A stretch of DNA of 6,050 nucleotides from Candidatus Susulua stagnicola. GTDB lineage: Bacteria > Omnitrophota > Gorgyraeia > Duberdicusellales > 4484-171. Positions within the stretch are counted from its first letter, which is position 1, and the number at the start of each line of letters is the position of its first letter. A program made the position numbers and the translations under genes. Location of the stretch: positions 1 through 6,050 of the forward strand of contig JAVCBZ010000011.1 of NCBI GenBank assembly GCA_030765735.1, given 5' to 3'. The notes under the pieces were generated by a model. The model had not been told where the DNA came from and ran no database searches. It worked only from the letters and a program-made list of their open reading frames with translations. Positions 1 through 5,923 of the stretch are shown piece by piece.

Positions 1-995
1 GTCATAAGCCCTATACCACGAGCATCCTTAATAAAAGAAAATTTACTCTTAAGATCATAAAGCCGTTTCAAAAGATAACTTCCTTTATCTTGAACATTAT
101 TTATAATTTGCTCTTTCTCAATAATTTTAAATACTTGGCGAGATACCTCACTTACTAAAGGAGAACCACCAAAGGTAGAAGCATGCATGCCTGGTTTTAT
201 CAGATCAGCTATTCTCTTATTAACCACTAAAGCTGATATCGGTACTCCCGCCCCTAAACCTTTAGATAAAATTAGCACATCGGGAACTAAATAGTAATTT
301 TGATAACAAAACAACTTAGCAGTTCGACCCATGCCAGTCTGAACCTCATCAATAATAATCAAAATATTATTTTTCTTACAAAAATCTTTTAATTTACGGA
401 TATATTCTTTACTGGCAATATTTACCCCACCTTCTCCTTGAATTAACTCTAAAATAACTGCTACAGTTTTGGGAGTAACTTGCTTTTTAAAACTCTCAAA
501 ATCATTAAACTTTGCACTTTTAAAACCAGGTAAAATTGGTTTAAAAGGTTTCTTATAAACTTCTTGAGCTGTAGCTGAAAGTGCTCCAAATGTTCGACCA
601 TGGAAAGAATCTTTCATTGAAATTACCTCATATCTCTTACCCTTACCAAAAAGTCGACTAAATTTTATTGCTCCTTCTACAGCTTCAGCCCCAGAATTAC
701 CAAAGAAAACCTTAGAGGGAAAACTTTTCTTAACAATTTCTTCAGCCAATAAAGCTTGTTCCTTAAAATAAAGATTATTAGGAAGATGAATCATCTTCTT
801 AGCTTGTTTACTTATAGCTTCAACTACTTTTGGGTGTGAATGTCCCAATATTGAAACTCCCCAACCAGGGAAAAGATCTAAATATTTCTTCCCTTCCTGA
901 TCCCAAAGCCAACTCCCTTTACCTTTAACGAATACCGGACCACAACGAGTATAAGTATTTAAACTATACTTTTTAAATAAATTTTTAGTATTCAT
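1..995 (-). CDS. argD: Acetylornithine aminotransferase (class III, PLP-dependent), 3' end cut by window
   Basis: Translated by hand from the ATG at 993-995, this frame stays open for 331 codons to the window edge; the family usually runs near 390-400 residues, so about the last 60-70 are missing. The enzyme transfers an amino group from glutamate to N-acetylglutamate semialdehyde, giving N-acetylornithine, using pyridoxal phosphate in the cytoplasm. Visible family motifs: FPGWGVSILGHSHPKV (42-57), GNSGAEA (99-105, cofactor phosphate loop), FHGRTFGALSAT (131-142), IIIDEVQTGMGRT with Asp216 for the pyridine nitrogen, LSKGLGAGVP with Schiff-base Lys245, and HASTFGGSPL (271-280). The usual EPIQGEGG reads ELIQGEGG here (183-190). 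The start has an AAAGGA ribosome binding site 7 bases upstream and lies 15 bases after argB. As last visible gene of argCJBD, ArgD is much likelier than another class III aminotransferase. Confidence 0.95.
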   Translation of the reverse strand, partial: MNTKNLFKKYSLNTYTRCGPVFVKGKGSWLWDQEGKKYLDLFPGWGVSILGHSHPKVVEAISKQAKKMIHLPNNLYFKEQALLAEEIVKKSFPSKVFFGNSGAEAVEGAIKFSRLFGKGKRYEVISMKDSFHGRTFGALSATAQEVYKKPFKPILPGFKSAKFNDFESFKKQVTPKTVAVILELIQGEGGVNIASKEYIRKLKDFCKKNNILIIIDEVQTGMGRTAKLFCYQNYYLVPDVLILSKGLGAGVPISALVVNKRIADLIKPGMHASTFGGSPLVSEVSRQVFKIIEKEQIINNVQDKGSYLLKRLYDLKSKFSFIKDARGIGLM

Positions 996-1010
996 ATTTT
1001 TATCCTTTGA

Positions 1011-1862
1011 TTATTTTATGATTTCCGTACCAATACCCTGATCAGTAAAAATTTCTAAAAGAAGGGCATGCGGTATTTTAGCATCTACGATATGGGCTTT
1101 ACCAGCACCATCACCAATTGCTGCAGCTGCTGCCCTTACTTTAGGAATCATTCCTTCATCAATACTCTTATGCTCAATTAATTCCTCAATTTCTTCAGCA
1201 GTCATTGTAGAAATTAAAGATTCTTTATCTTTAGGATTCCTCATTACCCCCAAAACATTGGTAAGCAAAACTAATTTTTCAGCTTTAAGTTGTGAGGCTA
1301 AGAAGAATGCAACCTCATCAGCATTAATATTATAAGCTAGCCCCTCACTTGAAAATCCCATTGGACAAACTATTGGAATACTCTCATCTAGAGCTTTTAC
1401 CAAACTTTTATAATCAAAACCAATAACTTCACCAACGAAACCCAAATCAACATCGCTTTCTTTTTTAATTACCTTTAAAAGCTTGCTTTTTCCTTCAAAT
1501 TTAGAAGCTTTAACCCCATGCCTACTGATTTCTTCAATGATTAAATCATTTAATTTATTGAGTTCTTTCTCAACAACTTCTAAGGTATCCTTATCAGTAA
1601 CTCTCATACCGTCTACAAACTTAGTTACAATTTTTCGATTTTTTAACTCTTCAGTAATATTCGGTCCTCCGCCATGAACAATGATCGGCTTTATCCCAGC
1701 AAATCTCAAGAAAGCAATATCTTCAAGAACACACTTGCGAACCCTCTCCTCACCTAAAATAGAACCTCCATACTTAATAACAAATATCTTTTTATGAAAG
1801 TTTTTTATATAAGGCAAAGCCTCAATCAAAACATCAGCTTTTCGTATTGCTTCTTGTACCAT
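1011..1862 (-). CDS. argB: N-acetylglutamate kinase, arginine-sensitive type by sequence
   Basis: A 283-residue amino acid kinase that phosphorylates N-acetylglutamate with ATP, the second step of arginine synthesis. Motifs in order: IKYGGS (29-34, Lys30 at the phosphates), VHGGGPNI (62-69, glycine loop), FVDGMRVTD (82-90, substrate Arg87), INADEVA (179-185, Asn180 and Asp182), a TNVLGV nucleotide segment (201-206) and GMIPKV with Lys241. The first motif starts about 20 residues later than in the short E. coli enzyme; the extra N-terminal helix (KADVLIEALPYIKNF, 8-22) and the C-terminal HALLLEIFTDQGIGTEI match arginine-inhibited, hexameric family members such as those of Thermotoga and Pseudomonas, so arginine feedback inhibition is inferred. 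An AGGAG ribosome binding site 6 bases before ATG includes the last two bases of the argJ stop codon, suggesting translational coupling. LysZ of the lysine pathway is an unlikely alternative given argJ, argC and argD alongside. Confidence 0.97.
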   Translation of the reverse strand: MVQEAIRKADVLIEALPYIKNFHKKIFVIKYGGSILGEERVRKCVLEDIAFLRFAGIKPIIVHGGGPNITEELKNRKIVTKFVDGMRVTDKDTLEVVEKELNKLNDLIIEEISRHGVKASKFEGKSKLLKVIKKESDVDLGFVGEVIGFDYKSLVKALDESIPIVCPMGFSSEGLAYNINADEVAFFLASQLKAEKLVLLTNVLGVMRNPKDKESLISTMTAEEIEELIEHKSIDEGMIPKVRAAAAAIGDGAGKAHIVDAKIPHALLLEIFTDQGIGTEIIK

Positions 1863-1871
1863 TTTTGTCTC

Positions 1872-2954
1872 CTAGCTATATTTAGCATTAATCCGAACAT
1901 ATTCTGGAGTTAAATCACAAGTATAAACTATTCCCTTTGATTTACCTCTCTTTAAATCTACAGTTATTTTGACTTCTTTTTTCTCCAAAGACGTAGATTT
2001 AATAGAAATATCTTCTCCAACCTTAATCCCAACCTGACCCAAACTTGAGATAATTCTACCCCAATTAGCATTAGCCCCATAAAGAGCAGATTTAAAAAGT
2101 GGCGAGTTAGCTAAAGACATTCCAGCTCGTTTAGCCTCATTTTTGCTCTTAGCACCTTTTATCGCTATCTCAACAAATTTACTCGCTCCTTCACCATCTT
2201 TAACAATCATTTTAGCTAACTCTATACAAACTTCTCCTAACTTCTGACCAAATTCTTTTATTTGAGTCTTATTCTTTAAAATAACTTTTTTGCTAGTTGC
2301 AATAAATACTGTATCATTAGTGCTCATACAACCATCTACACTAATCGAATTAAAACTTGTCTCTACTGCTTCCTTAGCTATTTTCTTAAAAAAACTTTTA
2401 GGCAAATCAACATCAGTTATTATAAAACCTAACATTGTCGCCATATTAGGACAAATCATTCCTGCACCTTTAGCAAAACCTAATACATTAGCCTTACCAA
2501 CTTTTGCTTTTGCTATTTTTGCTGAACTATCAGTAGTAAGAATACTTTGAGAAAAATTATTATGATTTTTGTCTAATTTTTTTATTAAATCTCCTAAACC
2601 GCTTATAACCTTATTTTTAGGTAATTCTTTGCCAATAATACCTGTAGAGGAGAAAAGTATATTTGATATCTTTACCTTCAGCTTTTTTGCTAATACAGAA
2701 GCAATCTCTTCAGTATCTGCCAAACCACTTTTATGAGAATAGCAATTAGCATTACCACTATTAACTAAAATTGCTTTTATTGGATTATTGATATTCTTTT
2801 TACAAAAAGTAACTGAATAAGCAGGATTAGCATTAGTAGTAAATAAACCAACAACCTCACAAGGTTCTTGGGCATAAATTAATCCTAAATCTAATTTCTT
2901 CTTTTTTATCCCACAATGTATTCCTGAAAGTAAAAATCCTTTTGGTAAATTCAT
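1872..2954 (-). CDS. argJ: Glutamate N-acetyltransferase / ornithine acetyltransferase
   Basis: A 360-residue ArgJ protein. It moves the acetyl group from N-acetylornithine to glutamate, releasing ornithine and regenerating N-acetylglutamate, the recycling route that makes ArgE unnecessary. The self-cleaving, catalytic site is seen as KGAGMICPNMATML (162-175): cleavage between Ala172 and Thr173 would give alpha and beta chains, with Thr173 as nucleophile. Other family marks are SSTGIIGKELP (102-112, oxyanion Thr103-Gly104), LTTDSSAK (139-146), SVDGCMSTNDTV (205-216), DGEGASK (253-259), a GANANWGRI segment (293-301) and CDLTPEYVRINA near the C-terminus. It is shorter than many homologues (390-410), mostly at the N-terminus, but all core motifs are present. 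Its ATG overlaps the argC stop as ATGA, with TAGGAT just upstream inside argC. Whether it also acts as acetyl-CoA:glutamate acetyltransferase cannot be read from the sequence. Confidence 0.97.
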   Translation of the reverse strand: MNLPKGFLLSGIHCGIKKKKLDLGLIYAQEPCEVVGLFTTNANPAYSVTFCKKNINNPIKAILVNSGNANCYSHKSGLADTEEIASVLAKKLKVKISNILFSSTGIIGKELPKNKVISGLGDLIKKLDKNHNNFSQSILTTDSSAKIAKAKVGKANVLGFAKGAGMICPNMATMLGFIITDVDLPKSFFKKIAKEAVETSFNSISVDGCMSTNDTVFIATSKKVILKNKTQIKEFGQKLGEVCIELAKMIVKDGEGASKFVEIAIKGAKSKNEAKRAGMSLANSPLFKSALYGANANWGRIISSLGQVGIKVGEDISIKSTSLEKKEVKITVDLKRGKSKGIVYTCDLTPEYVRINAKYS

Positions 2955-3973
2955 TTTAATCCTATGGTTTCATCCCAACCCAACATTATATTCATATTCT
3001 GCACTGCGGCACCAGCCGCACCCTTAATGAGATTATCAACACAAGAAGCTATAATTGTTTCCTTACCATCGCTATTTAAAGCAAAACCAATATCACAAAA
3101 ATTGGTATCTACCACAGCTTTTAATTTCGGTAAATCTTCTTTTATCCTTACAAATGGAGAATCTTGATAGTATTTTTGATAAATATCATTAATCTTATCC
3201 CTACTCATCTTTTGATTAAAATTAAGATAAATTGTAGAATATATTCCCGCCTTCATTCCAGCAACATGAGGCATAAAAGAAAGATCAACCTTCTCTCCGC
3301 TAGCATCTTCTAAAATACTTAAAATTTCCGGTATATGCTGATGAATAAAAGGCTTATAAGCCCAAAAATTATTAGGAACATCCATGTCTTTGTATTTATC
3401 AGCAGTCTTACGACCAGCTCCACTAATTGCTGACTTAGAATCAATTATTATCTTACTCTTGATTAATCCCTCTTTGATTAAAGGGAAAAGAGCTAAAATA
3501 ATTGAAGTAGGATAACAACCAGGATTAGCTACTAAATTACTCTTAGCAATTTTATCACGATAAATTTCAGCTAATCCATAAACCCTATTTTTTAAATTAT
3601 CCTGATCTTTATGATCAGCATTATAATACTTCTGATATAACTCAATATTTTTAAGCCGATAATCTGCCGAAAGATCAACTACTTTTTTACCAGCTGCAAG
3701 CAAACTAGGAACAAACTCCATAGAAACTGTATGTGGTAAAGAAAGAAAGAAAAAATCACTACTAATAATAGCCTTTTTAATATCAAGAGGCTGACAAATA
3801 GCTTCAGTCTCACCAACAAAATTAGGTAATAATGTTTTATAAGCAACCGGCTCAAGTGTTTGTGAAGCTAAATAAGTAACTTCTGCTTGAGGATGATCAA
3901 GCAAAATCTCAACTAATTTCTCTCCAGTAAATCCAGTAGCTCCTAATACTGCTACTTTTATTCCTTTAGACAC
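2951..3973 (-). CDS. argC: N-acetyl-gamma-glutamyl-phosphate reductase
   Basis: A 340-residue enzyme of the usual length, reducing N-acetylglutamyl phosphate to the semialdehyde with NADPH, the third step of arginine synthesis. The N-terminal nucleotide-binding fold shows GATGFTG (11-17); the catalytic cysteine is Cys153 in VANPGCYPTS (148-157). SGAGRK (184-189), the HQHIPEI histidine segment (211-217) and DNLIKGAAGAAVQNMN (313-328) are typical of ArgC. The start is GTG (3971-3973), chosen because AGGAG lies 5 bases upstream and the GATGFTG motif then begins at the expected residue. It is the first gene of argCJBD, directly behind the promoter region 3974-4091, and its stop codon overlaps the argJ start by 4 bases. 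Because product and substrate pass to ArgD and from ArgB in the same operon, the assignment is very secure; aspartate-semialdehyde dehydrogenase, the distant relative, does not fit the motifs. Confidence 0.97.
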   Translation of the reverse strand: MSKGIKVAVLGATGFTGEKLVEILLDHPQAEVTYLASQTLEPVAYKTLLPNFVGETEAICQPLDIKKAIISSDFFFLSLPHTVSMEFVPSLLAAGKKVVDLSADYRLKNIELYQKYYNADHKDQDNLKNRVYGLAEIYRDKIAKSNLVANPGCYPTSIILALFPLIKEGLIKSKIIIDSKSAISGAGRKTADKYKDMDVPNNFWAYKPFIHQHIPEILSILEDASGEKVDLSFMPHVAGMKAGIYSTIYLNFNQKMSRDKINDIYQKYYQDSPFVRIKEDLPKLKAVVDTNFCDIGFALNSDGKETIIASCVDNLIKGAAGAAVQNMNIMLGWDETIGLK

Positions 3974-3978
3974 GATTT

Positions 3979-3983
3979 CTCCT
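3979..3983 (-). promoter_or_regulatory. Ribosome binding site of argC deciding a GTG start
   Basis: On the minus strand AGGAG is followed by five bases (AAATC) and GTG. This is the only well-placed Shine-Dalgarno sequence near the beginning of the argC frame and it supports GTG rather than a later ATG as the start. Confidence 0.8.
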
Positions 3984-3998
3984 ATATAATATATACCT

Positions 3999-4007
3999 AT
4001 AATAGCA
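3999..4007 (-). promoter_or_regulatory. Second candidate promoter: extended -10 box before argC
   Basis: Reading TGCTATTAT on the minus strand, this matches the extended -10 form (TG, one base, then TATTAT with five of six consensus bases). No good -35 hexamer lies 17 bases upstream, which extended -10 promoters can tolerate. Transcripts would begin near 3992 and have a leader of only about 19 bases. In DNA this AT-rich such matches arise by chance, so it is weaker than the upstream candidate. Confidence 0.35.
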
Positions 4008-4015
4008 TTAAAATG

Positions 4016-4045
4016 TAAGCTTTATATTAAACTAAAATAAGCTTT
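4016..4045 (-). repeat. Pair of direct 8-base repeats (AAAGCTTA) around the argC -10 box
   Basis: Two exact copies of AAAGCTTA lie on the minus strand at 4038-4045 and 4016-4023, 22 bases apart (about two turns of the helix). One is inside the promoter spacer and the other just after the -10 box at the likely transcription start; a TTTT run follows each closely. Each contains the palindrome AAGCTT. The placement is what a repressor operator would have, but the motif does not resemble the known ARG box and chance cannot be ruled out. Confidence 0.45.
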
Positions 4046-4052
4046 CAGTCAA
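4024..4052 (-). promoter_or_regulatory. Candidate sigma-70-type promoter of the argCJBD operon
   Basis: On the minus strand TTGACT (4047-4052, five of six consensus bases) is followed by exactly 17 bases and TAATAT (4024-4029, four of six). It sits between the DUF192 stop and argC and points at argC. Start of transcription would fall near 4017, giving a leader of about 44 bases, too short for a peptide-coding attenuator. The -10 box is flanked by two AAAGCTTA repeats, which could be binding sites for a regulator. Confidence 0.6.
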
Positions 4053-4070
4053 TACAATCTTCTTCCAAAG

Positions 4071-4089
4071 AAAGGGAGTTGACCCCTTT
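4071..4089 (-). terminator. Candidate terminator hairpin after the DUF192 gene
   Basis: On the minus strand, starting two bases after the TAA of the DUF192 gene, AAAGGGG, a five-base loop UCAAC and UCCCUUU can form a 7-base-pair stem with one G-U pair at the loop. It is followed by CUUU and then GG, so the U tract is poor and termination may be partial. On the plus strand the same hairpin is followed by TTTTATT, but no plus-strand gene leads into it. Its position between the two blocks of genes supports a transcription boundary. Confidence 0.45.
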
Positions 4090-4091
4090 TA

Positions 4092-4472
4092 TTACAGGCT
4101 AGGCTCTTTTATGGGGATTAATTCTAAAATATCACCAATTCTTAAGGTCTTCTCAGAAGTTTTACACGCAGAGAGTTCTACTACTATAAAAGAAGAAGCC
4201 GAAAAAATTACTCTTCTTGGACCTACTTCTTGATAAATCTTTTTCACCTCCATTTTTTTATTCAAAAATACTACTTCTATGGGAAAATTCATAAAAAAAG
4301 TATGAATAGAAGGAGTATGATAAAAAACAAGAGCTTCTTCCTTATCAATACTCTCCCTAAACATAAGACCCTTAAGACGTCGAAGGAAATTATCAGCCAC
4401 CAAAGTCTTTGAAGCAATTGAACAATTTTTACTCTTATTAAAAAGATTATATTTTATTCTTTGCTTAAACAT
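4092..4472 (-). CDS. DUF192 (COG1430) family protein of unknown function
   Basis: A 126-residue protein that matches the DUF192 family by its pattern: a basic RLKGLMFR segment (33-39 and before), an HTFFMNFPIEVVFLN core (57-71, family form FWM..T.IPLDV.F), and a VVELSA...T...RIGD end (97-114). No signal peptide or membrane segment is visible, whereas some relatives are exported, so this one is probably cytoplasmic. The molecular role of the family is not known to me and I assign none. The start is set by an exceptionally strong GAGGAGGT ribosome binding site 6 bases before the ATG; this lies within the end of the thioesterase gene, which the frame overlaps by 19 bases, suggesting coupled translation. 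It is the last gene before the candidate terminator and the arginine promoter. Confidence 0.85.
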   Translation of the reverse strand: MFKQRIKYNLFNKSKNCSIASKTLVADNFLRRLKGLMFRESIDKEEALVFYHTPSIHTFFMNFPIEVVFLNKKMEVKKIYQEVGPRRVIFSASSFIVVELSACKTSEKTLRIGDILELIPIKEPSL

Positions 4473-4834
4473 TGGTTTACCTCCTCAGGGATAGCTTGTG
4501 GTAGAAAATTATCATTGATACAAACCAACTGAGTATTAGCTTTAACTAAAATTTTGTCTCCTTTATTTATAGTCTGAGTAAACTCTAAAGTTGCGTTTTT
4601 TATCCTACTTATTAAAGATGTTATGCTTATAATATCCGCATAATAAGCTGGAGCCTTGTACTCAATTTCAATTTTTCTAACTGCAAAAAGAATTCTCTCT
4701 TCTGCTAATTTACTAATATCTACGCCTTTAGCCATAAGCAATTCTGTTCTAGATTCTTCAAGATACTTAAGATAATTAGCATAATAGACTACACCACCAG
4801 CATCAGTGTCATGATAATATATTTTCTTCTCCAT
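4454..4834 (-). CDS. YbgC-type acyl-CoA thioesterase (4HBT hotdog fold)
   Basis: A 126-residue single-domain hotdog protein, the normal length for the YbgC/4-hydroxybenzoyl-CoA thioesterase family, which hydrolyses acyl-CoA thioesters in the cytoplasm. The N-terminal signature YYHDTDAGGVVYYANYLKYL (6-25) is close to that of E. coli YbgC, with Asp11 in the position of the catalytic aspartate; ESRTELL (27-33) continues the long hotdog helix. The rest alternates strands as expected (ISITSLISRIKNATLEF, 68-84). An AGGGAG ribosome binding site 7 bases before the ATG fixes the start. In proteobacteria ybgC often sits with tol-pal genes; none is visible here, so its physiological substrate stays open. 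It overlaps the DUF192 gene by 19 bases and follows the RluA gene after 50 bases. Confidence 0.93.
   Translation of the reverse strand: MEKKIYYHDTDAGGVVYYANYLKYLEESRTELLMAKGVDISKLAEERILFAVRKIEIEYKAPAYYADIISITSLISRIKNATLEFTQTINKGDKILVKANTQLVCINDNFLPQAIPEEVNQCLSKE
4479..4486 (-). promoter_or_regulatory. Very strong ribosome binding site of the DUF192 gene inside the thioesterase gene
   Basis: GAGGAGGT on the minus strand is nearly the full anti-Shine-Dalgarno complement and lies 6 bases before the DUF192 ATG, within the last codons of the thioesterase frame. It is clearly stronger than those of the neighbours and decides the start despite the 19-base gene overlap. Confidence 0.85.
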
Positions 4835-4884
4835 TTCATTTCTCCCTGTTTAGTTAAAAAATTTTATAAGATTACGCTACTTAA

Positions 4885-5529
4885 TTAAAATGAACGTAAA
4901 AACTCACTCATATCCTGAGCTAAACCTATTTCTAAAGCAACCTTTTGCCTGCTTACCGGATGGGTAAAATTTAAATAAAAAGCATGTAACCCTAAACGTT
5001 TAAATCTAATCTTAAAATCACGTCGAAAAGCGTATTTGTCCTCACCTAATATTGGATGACCAATCTTTGCTAACTGTATTCTTAATTGGTTAGTTCTTCC
5101 AGTTGCTGGAGATAATTCTAACATACTCCAATCTAGGAAACCTTTTAAAACTCTATAAAAAGTCTTTGCGTATTTACTTTTCTCAGCAAAAATCTTACCT
5201 TCTCGGTCAATAATCCTGCCCTCCAAAATTCCTTTTCTTTTTTTTAAATTACCTTTAACAAAAGCAATATATTTTTTCTTAATTTCCCGATTTCTAAATT
5301 GATCAAACATCTTTTTTTGGATCTCTGAACTCTTAGCATAAATTACCAAACCAGTAGTTTCTCGATCTAGACGATGACAAGGAAAAGCTTTACTTCCTAT
5401 TTGATTTTCTAAAAGTGAGGTTAAAGTATGTTTAGCTTCTTTCTTAGAAGCTTGAACCAAAACTTTAGCTATTTTATTAACTACGATTAAATAATCATCA
5501 TCAAATATAATTTCAAAAGGTTTTTTCAT
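4885..5529 (-). CDS. RluA-family RNA pseudouridine synthase without S4 domain
   Basis: A 214-residue enzyme that would isomerise uridine to pseudouridine in rRNA or tRNA; which position cannot be deduced. It has only the catalytic domain (the RluD/RluC type N-terminal S4 domain is absent), like the RluA and TruC subgroups. The catalytic loop is clear: PCHRLDRETTGLVIYAKS (50-67) with Asp55 as nucleophile. Motif III is also clear: TGRTNQLRIQLAKIGHPILG (143-162), with Asn147 where many relatives have His. Motif I is unusual: VVNKIAKVLVQA (16-27) in place of the common NKPAGLLVHP pattern, so the Pro-Ala-Gly turn is lost. The Asp, the arginine after TG and the tyrosine of KKKYIAFV (Tyr87) remain, so activity is plausible. 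The ribosome binding site is weak (AGAG). It lies 42 bases after the VanZ-like gene. Confidence 0.92.
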   Translation of the reverse strand: MKKPFEIIFDDDYLIVVNKIAKVLVQASKKEAKHTLTSLLENQIGSKAFPCHRLDRETTGLVIYAKSSEIQKKMFDQFRNREIKKKYIAFVKGNLKKRKGILEGRIIDREGKIFAEKSKYAKTFYRVLKGFLDWSMLELSPATGRTNQLRIQLAKIGHPILGEDKYAFRRDFKIRFKRLGLHAFYLNFTHPVSRQKVALEIGLAQDMSEFLRSF

Positions 5530-5571
5530 TGTCTCTTTGCTATCAAACTAAGGTTGGTTTCTAAAGGCTTT

Positions 5572-5907
5572 CTAAATTATTAATAAAATACCTAAAAGAC
5601 CTCCTATAGAATTGGCTAATATATCACCAAGTTCAAAACTTCTATAAGGCAAGAAATACTGCATTGTCTCTGTAACCAATCCTAGACAAAAAACATAAAT
5701 GAATCCATACTTTTTGAAACTACTTATCTTCTTACGCAAAAAAGTATTTACAACTAAAAAAGCTAACAAAAAATAAATTAATCCATGAATTACTTTATCT
5801 TGAAAAGGAAATAACAACTGTGGTGGGAACTTAACTGGAAGTAAAGCAATTGCAACAACAAAAAAAGAATAACTATAAGTAGTATACCAAGAAAAAAGAT
5901 AACGCAT
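5572..5907 (-). CDS. VanZ-like family small integral membrane protein
   Basis: A 111-residue hydrophobic protein with about four predicted membrane segments (roughly 12-34, 40-57, 67-87 and 94-111). The VanZ-like signature is clear: DKVIHGLIYF (37-46) after the first segment, then ETMQYFLP (80-87) with Glu80 and Gln83, R..F (Arg89, Phe91) and D...N..G (Asp95, Asn99, Gly102). VanZ itself gives low-level teicoplanin resistance, but most proteins with this domain have no known role, and nothing nearby (no vanA, vanH or vanX) suggests glycopeptide resistance. Its ATG comes 16 bases after the PilZ stop and has no evident Shine-Dalgarno sequence, so it may rely on translation of the gene before it. 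The start fits because the first membrane segment begins soon after. Confidence 0.85.
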   Translation of the reverse strand: MRYLFSWYTTYSYSFFVVAIALLPVKFPPQLLFPFQDKVIHGLIYFLLAFLVVNTFLRKKISSFKKYGFIYVFCLGLVTETMQYFLPYRSFELGDILANSIGGLLGILLII

Positions 5908-5923
5908 TAATTTTAAGAGAAAG

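Noticed and set aside
1483..1677. Plus-strand open frame of 64 codons inside argB
   Set aside because: It is antisense to the conserved glycine-loop and substrate motifs of ArgB, has no ribosome binding site of note and no recognisable motif.
2290..2550. Plus-strand open frame of 86 codons inside argJ
   Set aside because: It mirrors the ArgJ catalytic region; the apparent hydrophobic protein is a by-product of antisense reading of conserved codons.
2964..3167. Plus-strand open frame of 67 codons inside argC
   Set aside because: Fully antisense to the conserved C-terminus of ArgC, with no independent support.
3974..4091. A classical ArgR ARG box or a riboswitch before argC
   Set aside because: No TGAAT...ATTCA-type palindrome is visible, and the leader after the likely start point is too short (about 44 bases) and too AT-rich for a known riboswitch.
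4230..4412. Plus-strand open frame of 60 codons inside the DUF192 gene
   Set aside because: Antisense to a recognisable DUF192 domain and rich in Lys, Ile and Ser as expected from AT-rich noise.
4848..4884. Possible promoter (TATAAA) in the 50-base gap before the thioesterase gene
   Set aside because: The -10-like match has no adequate -35 partner and AT-rich sequence gives such matches often.
5530..5571. Terminator hairpin between the VanZ-like and RluA genes
   Set aside because: Only four-base complementarities (AAAC with GTTT) are found and no U tract follows.
5572..5907. VanZ-like gene as an antibiotic resistance gene
   Set aside because: Only the shared domain is present; no other vancomycin resistance genes are nearby, and most members of the family are unrelated to resistance.
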